Below, one piece after another: positions 25,898 through 34,625 of a stretch of DNA of 40,001 nt. The stretch is taken from contig CAJUMC010000028.1 of the NCBI GenBank assembly GCA_910587085.1, positions 1 to 40,001 on the forward strand, given 5' to 3'. The first letter of the stretch is position 1; every line of letters begins with the position of its first letter. The notes beneath the pieces were generated by a model. It made no database searches, was not told the DNA's origin, and saw only the letters and a list, made by a program, of their open reading frames with translations. Both the position numbers and the translations under genes were made by a program. Origin of the DNA: an uncultured Lachnospiraceae bacterium (lineage in GTDB: Bacteria > Bacillota > Clostridia > Lachnospirales > Lachnospiraceae).

Positions 25898-28800
25898 GTG
25901 AAGATAAACGGGAGGACTGTAGAGAAAGCGTTCAAAAAGTTAAAATCAAGTGTATATTATGATAAGACACAAGTTATTCTGAGGAACGAGGTGGTAAAGT
26001 TTGAAACACAGCATAAGAATGTGAAAAGTTATTTAAAATCAATTTATACAAAATTGAAAGAGGATAAAGATTTTATAAAACTTGAAAAAGAGATATTAGA
26101 TTCAATTTCGATATTATCATTTCCTAAAAAATTGGATGATAGTAATGATGATGTTATAATGAACTCGACGCCAAAGGAAAATCGAGTTGAAGAATTACAA
26201 TATTTTATTGACATGAAAGTCGAAGGACATATATTAGGTGTGCTTTGGATAATGTTACTGGGGCATAGGATTGATGAAAAAATATATGAGCATTCCTATG
26301 GAAATCGCATAAGAAAAAATCTTATTAATGATCTTAGCAATGATCCGACTTATTCACCATATTTGTTTGAGCCGTATTTTGAGCAATATGAAAGTTGGAG
26401 AAATACAGCAATGTCTGAAGCTAAGAAGCATATGGCATTGGAGCAGGATGTGATAATCATAACAATGGATTTTCGCAGATACTATTACTCGATTGATGCG
26501 GATAAAAAGGTTTTTAATGCCTTATATGACGAAGCGTTCAAAGATTCAGGGGATGAAATTGACAATAAACAGGAAGAGATTTTAAAACGTTTAAATATGT
26601 TTATTTACAATGTAGTGCATAAGTATGCATCACTTTTTGTTGATAAGTTTGAAAAAAGATGTATATTACCCATAGGCTTTTTACCGTCAAATATAATTGC
26701 TAATTGGTGCTTGAGAAATTTTGACAGAGCAATTGCAGATGGTTGGAACCCGGTTTATTATGGCAGATATGTGGATGATGTTTTGATAGTTGATAAAGTA
26801 GAGCATAACAGCAGCATATATCAGAAGATGAAAAGAGATGAATTAAAGAGAAATGATATTATAGAGTTTTTTTTGGAGAGATGTTCTAAATGGAACGGGG
26901 GTTCTTCATTCGGCTGTAAAAGAGAAAAGGAATTTGCACTGCTGTGTGCAGAAGAAGAGAAAAAGAGGCAAAAAGAAAATAAGAAAAGAGATAAAGAAAA
27001 GAAAGAGGACAATTCAATATCATATTATGTAAATCCGAGATATAATGTTATTGAAAATAATAAGTCGCATATTGTGGTGCACAATAAAAAAGTTAAGATT
27101 TTTTATTTTAAAAGTGGTGAGTCGGATGCCCTTTTGACATGCTTTCAAAAGAATATTGCAAAGAATAAGAGTGAATTTCGTCACCTTCCTGAAGATGAGT
27201 CGATATTTCAAAGGGATGATTACAGTGAGATATATTCGTTAAAGAGTAGCGATACATTAAATAAGTTGCGAGGTGTGGATAGTATTGAACTTGATCGGTT
27301 TGAATTATCAAAATTTCTTGGAAAATATTTAAGAATTGGAGGAATGATAAAGGGAAAACTTGAATCTAAGTTTGAAAAAGATATTTTGAAAATATTTAAC
27401 TTTAAAGTAATATTAGAAAATTATACTGCATGGGAAAAGGTTATCGAAATTTTTGTAATTAATGAAAGGTTTCCAACGGCAGAACATTTTATTGAACAAA
27501 TAACTGCGGCAATAGAATCAATTAAATGTATTTCTGATGCGGCTTTCACGCATGAAAGTGCAGTGAAAGAAACATTATATCGATATCTTCATTCTGTATT
27601 ATCTCGATCTTTTGCACTGGTATGGAATAAGGAACGCAGAGAGTCTGAAAGAAGAATCTTTAATTGTCTTAGTGGTTTTATGGAAAAGAATATCATATCA
27701 GATTTTTTAGAAGATATTGAGGATTTGCATCTTGCATATTGTAAAACATGTATGGTTGATAAGTCTGTAATGCCAATTAATGTTCTAATGCTGCCGTTGA
27801 AAAAATATTTTTCAGGGAAAATGAATGGAAATTTTACAAATTTCAATGATGTTTTTTGGGCCACAAAGGAAACTTGGAAGGGTAATTATAAGTATTATCC
27901 GTACATGATGAATATGTATGATTTTAGTATGATAACATGTATTGAGGAAATCAAAAAGGATATGCCATTTGAGGAAACCGAGGAAATACATAAGAGGCAA
28001 AGTTCGTATTACTTGCGTAGTAATTATAGATTAGATTTTGATGACAAACGTGAGCGGGTACAAAATATTAAATCTTTAGTAGATGTCAAGAAATTGGGTA
28101 ATTTAATAAAAAATGCCTGTTTTATATCTGTTGGCGATGGAAATAAAAGAAAGTTGAAAATGGCAATTGCAAATGTGAAGCTGGATCATAGAAATTTCCA
28201 AAGTATTGTAAAGGATACGCCAAACCGTTCATATCAACGTTACAGGGACATGTCTGCGCTTGTAAATCAGGCGATTGACCAGAAGGCAGACATGCTGATT
28301 ATGCCGGAAGCATTCGTTCCTTATGAATGGTTATCTATATTGGCACGGACTTGTGCAAGAAATAATATGGCGGTAATAACAGGGGTTGAACATATTAAGG
28401 CAAAAAATAAGATTTTTAATTTGACAGCAGTTATTTTGCCATATTTGGAAGAAGAACATAGATGTGCATATATTTCTTTTCATTTGAAAACGCATTATGC
28501 ACCGGGCGAGAAGGAGGAAATCAATGGTTACAGACTAACGGAGATGGAAGGAAAAAATTATGAATTATACAAATGGAATAATATTTATTTTTCTGTCTAT
28601 TGCTGTTATGAACTGACATCCATTGTAGATCGAAGTTTGTTCCAGGTATATGCTGATATGATGATTGCGGTTGAATGGAATAAAGATATTAATTATTATA
28701 GTAATATTCTTGAATCATTAAGCCGGGATATGCACTGTTATTGTATACAAGTAAATACTTCGGACTACGGGGACAGCAGGATTACACGCCCTTCAAAGAC

Positions 28801-29005
28801 AGAAGAAAAGGATATTATAAGAACTAAAGGAGGAGTCAACAGCACAATCCTTGTAGGTGAGATTGACATTGCTGAACTCCGGGAATTTCAGCTGAAAGAA
28901 TACGCATTACAGAAAAAAGGGAGATTTAAGGTGACTCCGCCGGGATTCAAAAACGATATTGTTTTGAAGAAGATGAAAGGTGAGAAGTTGTTTAAAGATT
29001 TTTAA
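25898..29005 (+). CDS. Reverse transcriptase-nitrilase fusion, DRT type 1 (UG1-like) antiphage protein
   Basis: A 1035-residue fusion starting at GTG after AGGAAGAGG. The N-terminal reverse transcriptase has motif A with Asp191 (ITMDFRRYYYSID), motif B GFLPSNIIANW from 260 and motif C YVDD at 291-294. A Lys/Glu-rich coiled-coil-like insert (about 352-374) follows, then a strand with FYFKSG like motifs D/E. A helical region (450-740) leads to a C-terminal carbon-nitrogen hydrolase with Glu804 (MPEAF), Lys864 (HLKTHY) and Cys903 (CCYEL), a complete nitrilase triad. RT plus nitrilase in one chain is the reported architecture of defence-associated RT type 1; exact UG clade cannot be fixed by eye. 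The gene is far more AT-rich than its neighbours, indicating acquisition. No partner gene or mobility gene is adjacent. Confidence 0.88.
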   Translation: MKINGRTVEKAFKKLKSSVYYDKTQVILRNEVVKFETQHKNVKSYLKSIYTKLKEDKDFIKLEKEILDSISILSFPKKLDDSNDDVIMNSTPKENRVEELQYFIDMKVEGHILGVLWIMLLGHRIDEKIYEHSYGNRIRKNLINDLSNDPTYSPYLFEPYFEQYESWRNTAMSEAKKHMALEQDVIIITMDFRRYYYSIDADKKVFNALYDEAFKDSGDEIDNKQEEILKRLNMFIYNVVHKYASLFVDKFEKRCILPIGFLPSNIIANWCLRNFDRAIADGWNPVYYGRYVDDVLIVDKVEHNSSIYQKMKRDELKRNDIIEFFLERCSKWNGGSSFGCKREKEFALLCAEEEKKRQKENKKRDKEKKEDNSISYYVNPRYNVIENNKSHIVVHNKKVKIFYFKSGESDALLTCFQKNIAKNKSEFRHLPEDESIFQRDDYSEIYSLKSSDTLNKLRGVDSIELDRFELSKFLGKYLRIGGMIKGKLESKFEKDILKIFNFKVILENYTAWEKVIEIFVINERFPTAEHFIEQITAAIESIKCISDAAFTHESAVKETLYRYLHSVLSRSFALVWNKERRESERRIFNCLSGFMEKNIISDFLEDIEDLHLAYCKTCMVDKSVMPINVLMLPLKKYFSGKMNGNFTNFNDVFWATKETWKGNYKYYPYMMNMYDFSMITCIEEIKKDMPFEETEEIHKRQSSYYLRSNYRLDFDDKRERVQNIKSLVDVKKLGNLIKNACFISVGDGNKRKLKMAIANVKLDHRNFQSIVKDTPNRSYQRYRDMSALVNQAIDQKADMLIMPEAFVPYEWLSILARTCARNNMAVITGVEHIKAKNKIFNLTAVILPYLEEEHRCAYISFHLKTHYAPGEKEEINGYRLTEMEGKNYELYKWNNIYFSVYCCYELTSIVDRSLFQVYADMMIAVEWNKDINYYSNILESLSRDMHCYCIQVNTSDYGDSRITRPSKTEEKDIIRTKGGVNSTILVGEIDIAELREFQLKEYALQKKGRFKVTPPGFKNDIVLKKMKGEKLFKDF

Positions 29006-29590
29006 AGATGGATCATGCGAAAAAGGCAACGAAACTGTACCTCACAGGAAGGCAACATGGACAAAAAATTGAGAAATACGACTTACATAAACCTGTTTCA
29101 GGGAGAGGATGCTTTTTCTCTATCGGCAGGGCGGCAGGGTTGTAAACTATGTCCGAATAGGTTCGGACAGCGGTCATTCTTAAACCTTTGAATAAAATGA
29201 GGCAAAGCTTGCGTGCTGCGAGAACCATATAAGGAACTGCAGTTGAGGTGGGTGATATTTAAAATTGTGTACTTCGCTATATTATTGAGGAGAACCGGGG
29301 GAGAGCTGTAGCAGAACTATTATTTCTTTGTGGAATTAATGGAGCGTATGGATGATAACTTAGTTTAGGATGAGGGGAGAGATGCCGTTTACTGTCCAAT
29401 ATGTTATGAAGCATTATTGTGCTTTGTGGAAATATCCGGATAAAATACATACCGGCGTTGCGGATGGCAGCAGTTGTGATATTTCCGGAGCTTCTGGAAT
29501 TCTGATGTACCGGCAGCGCAGAAACAAAGCAAAAAACAGATTCAAATAAATCAGATAAATAATTTATTTGCTGAAAGGAGCGAAAAAACA
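29006..29590. other. Non-coding gap downstream of the RT gene
   Basis: About 585 bases without a credible gene. A 58-codon plus-strand frame at 29015-29191 (encoding CKLCPNRFGQRSF near its end) begins 10 bp after the RT stop but has no clear ribosome site or family. Other frames are broken. Composition is intermediate between the AT-rich RT gene and the GC-richer flank, so it may be eroded sequence at the edge of the acquired segment. No clear terminator or integrase site was seen. Confidence 0.4.
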
Positions 29591-31675
29591 ATGGAAAACG
29601 AAACAAATCTCATAACTTACGACACCGAATACTGGATACCGGCTTTCGATATCGAAAAATGCCGCGCTTCCGCCGAATCCGGCTATGCGCCCGCGCAGTA
29701 CGAGCTCGGTCAGTGCTGCAAGCGGGGAGTGAAGGTGAAACAAGACTTTGCCGCCGCCGTGGAATGGTTTGTCAAGGCGGCGGAACAGGGCAATGCGGCG
29801 GCGCAGCGAAGCCTTGGCTACTGCTATGAAAACGGCGAGGGAGTGCCGCAGAACTGGAAGAAGGCACTGTACTGGTATGAGGAGGGAGCAAAAGGGGGCG
29901 ATGCCGACGCGCAGCAGAATATCGCGAACTGTTACCGGTTCAAGAAGGGTGTTGCGGAAACCGATTACGAGAAAGCGGTTTACTGGTATACAAAGGCCGC
30001 AGAGCAGGGACATATCGGCGCGCAGAACAATCTTGGTGTCTGCTATGAGCTTGGGCTTGGTGTCAAGAAGAGTGAGAGAAAGGCATTTTACTGGTATGAG
30101 CAGGCTGCCCAGGAAGGAGAAAGCGGCGCGCAGTATAATCTGGGACAGTGCTACCGAAAGGGCATCGGCACGGAGCAGAGCAACCAGGAGGCGGTGTACT
30201 GGTACAAAAAAGCGGCGGATAACGGCAATGCGGATGCCACCACAAATCTTGGGGCGATGTATGCGCTGGGGGAGGGTGTGGAGCAGGATCGTGACATGGC
30301 AGCTTTCTTTTACCGCAAAGCTGCCGAGCAGGGCTCGGCGACTGCGCAGTATAATCTTGCCTGCTGTTATGAATCCGGGGAGGGTGTCCCGCAGGATTAC
30401 GCGCAGGCGGCTTATTGGCTTGAAAAAGCTGCCGCACAGGGGGAGATTGATGCGCAGTATCTGCTTTCCGACTTTTATGAATACGGAAAGGGCGTGGAGC
30501 TTGACGAGAAAAAGGCGATGGAACTGTGCTTAATGTCCGCGGAGGGAGGCTCTGCGCAGGCGCAGTATTCCGCAGGTTACAATTATCATGCCGGAAACAT
30601 GGTTGAGGTGGATTTCGAAAAGACGGTCTACTGGTATGGGAAAGCGGCAGAACAGGGATATGCGCAGGCGCAGTGCGGGCTCGGACTGTGCTATGAGAAA
30701 GCGGAGGGAGTGGAGGAGGATTGCGGTAAAGCAGTTTCCCTGTACCGTGAAGCGGCGGATCAGGGATATGACGAAGCGCAGTATTTTCTCGGAAACTGCT
30801 ACAGAGATGCATACGGTGTAAAGGAGGATCTGAAGCAGGCAGCCGCATGGTATAAGAAAGCGGCGGATCAGGGAAATGCGCATGCGCAGTATGCCCTTGG
30901 GAACTGCTATGCCTGCGGGGACGGTGTGGAAAAGAACCGGGAGACTGCCTTTGTATGGTATCAAAAGGCGGCAGAGCAGGGACATGCCTATGCGCAGGGT
31001 GCCGTTGGCAACAGCTACTGGGAAGGAGTCGGTGTGGAGAAGGATGCCGAAAAAGCGGCATACTGGTATCAGAAGGCCGCCGACCAGGGAGAGAACGATG
31101 CACAATATTACCTTGCTTACTGCTATGAGAACGGCATGGGCGTGGAGCAGGATGTAGAGAAGGCAATGGAATGGTGTCTGAAATCAGCCGAGGGGGGATA
31201 TGCCGCCGCGCAGTATTACATGGGCAATTGCTGCCGGTATGGCAACAACCTCGAGCAGGATGAGGAAGAGGCAGCCGCATGGTACGAAAAGGCGGCGGAG
31301 CAGGGGAACCGGGACGCGCAGTTTGCCCTCGGCGAGTGCTATCAGAACAGCATCGGTGTGGAGCAGGATCATGAAGAAGCCTTCCGCTGGTACAAGATGG
31401 CGGCAGAAGGAGGGCTTGCCGCCGCTCAGAATAAGCTCGGCGTTTTTTATACCAACTCGTTTGGCGTCGTGGAGCAGGATTATAAGAAAGCGTTTTCCTG
31501 GTTTAAGAAGGCGGCGGATCAGGGATACGAGCCGGCACAGTACAATGTGGGCGGCTTTTATGCCATGGGGCGCGGCGTAAAGCAGGATGTGGCGAAAGCG
31601 ATTCCGTATCTGCAGGCTGCCGCGGCGCAGGGGCATGCGAAAGCGAAAGAGATGCTGGAGCGGCTTGGGTATTAG
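29591..31675 (+). CDS. Sel1-repeat protein, 18 tandem repeats
   Basis: A 694-residue protein made almost wholly of 18 Sel1-like repeats of 36 residues (some 37), plus a partial 19th at the end. The core is AQYxLGxCYxxGxGVxxD followed by KAxxWYxKAAEQG. There is no signal peptide, so it is cytoplasmic. Sel1 repeats form a helical superhelix for protein binding, and 18 in a row give a large scaffold. GAAAGGAG precedes the ATG and a perfect 17-bp-stem terminator follows, so it is monocistronic. It lies next to the RT-nitrilase gene, but its GC-rich codon use matches the host background, arguing against joint acquisition. Partner unknown. Confidence 0.9.
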   Translation: MENETNLITYDTEYWIPAFDIEKCRASAESGYAPAQYELGQCCKRGVKVKQDFAAAVEWFVKAAEQGNAAAQRSLGYCYENGEGVPQNWKKALYWYEEGAKGGDADAQQNIANCYRFKKGVAETDYEKAVYWYTKAAEQGHIGAQNNLGVCYELGLGVKKSERKAFYWYEQAAQEGESGAQYNLGQCYRKGIGTEQSNQEAVYWYKKAADNGNADATTNLGAMYALGEGVEQDRDMAAFFYRKAAEQGSATAQYNLACCYESGEGVPQDYAQAAYWLEKAAAQGEIDAQYLLSDFYEYGKGVELDEKKAMELCLMSAEGGSAQAQYSAGYNYHAGNMVEVDFEKTVYWYGKAAEQGYAQAQCGLGLCYEKAEGVEEDCGKAVSLYREAADQGYDEAQYFLGNCYRDAYGVKEDLKQAAAWYKKAADQGNAHAQYALGNCYACGDGVEKNRETAFVWYQKAAEQGHAYAQGAVGNSYWEGVGVEKDAEKAAYWYQKAADQGENDAQYYLAYCYENGMGVEQDVEKAMEWCLKSAEGGYAAAQYYMGNCCRYGNNLEQDEEEAAAWYEKAAEQGNRDAQFALGECYQNSIGVEQDHEEAFRWYKMAAEGGLAAAQNKLGVFYTNSFGVVEQDYKKAFSWFKKAADQGYEPAQYNVGGFYAMGRGVKQDVAKAIPYLQAAAAQGHAKAKEMLERLGY

Positions 31676-31738
31676 TAGAATCCGGATAAACAATTATGTT
31701 TTCCCGATTTGAAGCGGGAAAGCCGGAGGGCAGTGAGG

Positions 31739-31794
31739 TTCTCCGGGAAGCACCGGCGGTCTTGGGTCGGGCGGTGCTTCCCGGAGAATTTTCA
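31739..31794 (+). terminator. Very strong terminator after the Sel1 gene
   Basis: A perfect 17-bp stem: arms at 31739-31755 and 31772-31788, core CCGGGAAGCACC. It is followed by TTTTCAATTT. Confidence 0.9.
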
Positions 31795-31831
31795 ATTTCC
31801 CGGAGCTTTGTCTACCCAGGCATCACATATA

Positions 31832-31844
31832 ACTATATTATAGT
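31832..31844. promoter_or_regulatory. Palindromes upstream of the GH42 operon
   Basis: ACTATATTATAGT is a perfect palindrome at 31832-31844. About 30 bp later, AAAAACGTTTCCC (around 31873-31885) centres on AAACGTTT, which resembles LacI/CcpA-type half-sites. Either could be an operator for sugar control. No regulator gene is nearby. Confidence 0.25.
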
Positions 31845-31970
31845 ATTCCTCGCCGCAATGTACGGCACAGCAAAAAACGTTTCCCGATAATAGTTCTCAA
31901 CCGCTGAAGATCGGCCGGATTGCCGGAACCGAATTCCTGATAGCCGGAAGTTTTGCCGGTGTGATTTCTG

Positions 31971-31999
31971 TTGCATTTTCCGGTTTTCCAAGGTATTAT
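31971..31999 (+). promoter_or_regulatory. Promoter of the GH42 operon
   Basis: TTGCAT, a 17-bp spacer and TATTAT, about 70 bp upstream of the GH42 ATG. Confidence 0.5.
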
Positions 32000-32071
32000 G
32001 GAAGACAGGAAAACGGCGGGAATTGCAGTCCGGCTTTTACCGGCAGAAAGAAGGATGGCAAGGAGGATTTT

Positions 32072-34208
32072 ATGGGGAGCTTACTGGACGGAACAAATCT
32101 GACGCTCGGAACCTGCTATTACCCGGAGCATTGGGACGAGGCGATGTGGGAGGGCGATCTCGCGGAAATGAAGCGGAGCGGGATTGAAGTTGTGCGCGTG
32201 GCGGAATTTGCGTGGAGTAAAATCGAGCCGCGGGAGGGGGAATTTGAATTCGGCTTTTTTGACCGTTTTCTGGACCTGGCGCAGAGAATGGGAATCCGCG
32301 TTATCTTTTCGACGCCGACGGCGACGCCGCCGGCCTGGCTGACGGAGCAGTATCCGGAGGTTCTGAATGCGACGATTGACGGGGCGCTGATCCGTCACGG
32401 TTCGCGCAGGCATTATAATTACAATTCGGAGATTTACCGGAAATATGTGCGGCGGATCGTGGAGAAATCCGCGTCCTGCTACGGCAAACATCCTGCGGTT
32501 ATCGGCTGGCAGATCGACAATGAGTTTAACTGTGAGAATTACGTTTTCTATTCCGAAAGCGATACGGTTGCGTTCCGCGGGTTTCTGAAGGACAAGTACG
32601 GGACGGTGGAACGGCTGAACCGGGCGTGGGGCACAGTATTCTGGAACCCAGACCTACACGGCGTGGAGCGAGGTGCATCTCCCCCGGCGCACGAACACAG
32701 GGGCGGTCAACCCGCATCTGGCGCTGGATTACGCAAGGTTTATTTCGCACAGCGTGCGCAGCTTTGCGGGGATGCAGGCAGATATTGTGCGCAGATACAT
32801 AAAGCCGGGTGATTTTGTCACAACGAACGGGATGTTCGGGCATATTGACAATCATGCGCTGACAAGGGAAAGTCTGGATTTTTATACTTACGATTCCTAT
32901 CCGAATTTTGCCTACTGTGTGGACGGCTTCCGGCCGGAGGAGCCGATGAAGGATCGCTGGTCGAGCCGAAGTCTCGCGGAGGTGCGTTCCGTCTCGCCGC
33001 GCTTCGGCATTATGGAACAGCAGACCGGCGCGAACGGCTGGAATGTTTCCATGGAGGCGCCGACGCCGCGCCCGGGGCAGATGACGCTATGGACAATGCA
33101 GAGCATTGCGCACGGAGCGGACTTTATCAGCTATTTCCGCTGGCGTACCTGTCCGTTCGGTACGGAGATGTACTGGCACGGCATTCTGGATTATTCCGGA
33201 AGGGAAAACCGACGGCTGCGAGAGGTTCGTGAAATACATAAAAAACTTGAAAAGCTGCAGGAGCTTGCGGGCTCGGTTTACTGCGCCCGCGTGGCAATTT
33301 TGCGGGATTACGATAATATCTGGGATGCGGAGCTTGATCACTGGCATGGCAGGATTGACCGCCTCAGCCAGGATTCGCTGTTTACCGCGATGCAGCAGCT
33401 GCATGTGCCGTTTGACTATCTGTATCTGCCGACGGGGGAGGAAGCGGAAGGCCCGGCGGCAGGAAGAAACGGATTGCCGCCGGAACGGACTGCGGGCGCG
33501 GAGCGGCACGAAAAAACGGATAGTGAATGGCTGGAACAGATGGCACACTATGGGGTTCTGTTCTATCCTCATCCGGTAATCCTGACAAAGAGGCAGATGA
33601 ATCTGCTGGAGAGTTATGTCGAAGCGGGCGGAAAGCTTGTTTTCGGCTGCCGGACAGGGCAGAAGGACATTCACGGAATCTGTGTGACGGACTGCCTGCC
33701 GGGTCTGGCGTCGGAGCTGACCGGGACGGATGTACTGGAATATTCGCTTGTTGCGCCGGATGACGGCACGATTTATGCGGAGTGGGACGGCGCGCGGCTG
33801 ACCGCGCCGGTGTTCAATGATCTTCTGGCAGCGGCAGGGGAGCGCGCGGAGGTTCTCGCAACATATCGATCAAGCTACTATGCAGGGACGCCGGCACTTG
33901 TCCGAAGCTGGCGCGGCAGAGGAGAAGTCTATTATTTCGGCGGCGCGTTTGGCACGGATACCGCAAGGATATTTCTTCAGAAGCTTGGCGCGGCCGAACC
34001 GTGGCAGGATGCTGTTTCCGTGCCGGAGGGCTGTGAGCTGGCTGTGCGGGAAAAAGGCGAGAGAAAATACTTTTTTATTTTAAATTACCTTGCGGATGAG
34101 ACGGATATAGAAGTAAAAGTTCAAATGCAGGATTTATTTTCCGGACAGTTTATTAATGGTGTACAGAGGCTTGAGGGTTACGGAGTGCGCGTGTATCGCA
34201 TGGGTTGA
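32072..34208 (+). pseudogene. GH42 beta-galactosidase, frameshifted
   Basis: A glycoside hydrolase family 42 beta-galactosidase of about 712 residues once joined. AAGGAGG precedes the ATG. The N-terminal half has GTCYYPEHW, RVAEFAWSKIEP, TPTATPPAWL and the acid/base Glu151 in QIDNEF. The C-terminal half has the likely nucleophile near 315 in GIMEQQTG, then the trimerisation and C-terminal domains. The two halves lie in different frames: after GTVFWN the sequence CCC (32647-32649) has one C too many, and removing it restores NQTYTAWSEVHL. Cytoplasmic; no signal peptide. Acts on terminal beta-galactose of imported oligosaccharides. First gene of a three-gene glycan unit. The clean half-to-half continuity suggests either a very recent mutation or a sequencing indel. 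Confidence 0.88.
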
Positions 34209-34245
34209 TTTCGTGCGGCGCGGGAAGACAGGGGGAGGATGAGAA

Positions 34246-34612
34246 ATGGCAACATCGGCAGAGTATATGGAATTTGTGTGCGATCAGGTCAGAGGAGCCG
34301 GCGCAGTCCGCTATAAAAAGATGTTCGGAGAATATATGGTATATATCAACGATAAGCCGGTACTTCTGGTCTGCAACAGCACCGTGTATGTGAAAAAGCT
34401 GCCGGAGCTTGCAAAGCTGATGGAAGGCGCACCGTGCGGCGTACCTTATGCGGGTTCCAAGGAGCATTATATTCTGGATATCGAGGATAAGGAGCTTGCG
34501 GGAAAGGCGGCTGAGGTTCTGGAGCAGGCTACACCGCTGCCGAAGCCGCGAAAAAAAGAAGGAGTCCGGAAGCGGGAGAACAAACGAGTCTGCGGCGGAG
34601 CAGGAAACTTAA
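34246..34612 (+). CDS. TfoX N-terminal-domain protein
   Basis: A small protein with a TfoX/Sxy N-terminal-like domain: VRYKKMFGEYMVYINDKPV, then KLPELAKLMEGAPCGVPYAG and HYILDIEDKELAGKAAEVL. GGGGGAGG precedes the ATG. As sequenced, the frame runs on to 34803, overlapping the next gene by 178 bases with an unrelated tail. If one A is removed from the A7 run at 34551-34557, the protein ends at TAA 34610-34612, directly at the AAAGGAGG site of the next gene, giving 121 residues, a normal size. I therefore give that end and suspect an indel. Function unknown; such domains are not competence regulators in most Clostridia. Confidence 0.75.
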
Positions 34613-34625
34613 AGGAGGAGAATTT

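Noticed and set aside
30063..31280. 405-codon minus-strand frame in the Sel1 gene
   Set aside because: Pro/His/Arg-rich repeat shadow of the Sel1 repeats.
29591..31675. CRISPR-like or DNA repeat array from the 108-base periodicity
   Set aside because: The periodicity is the coding unit of Sel1 repeats; DNA copies are diverged and in frame.
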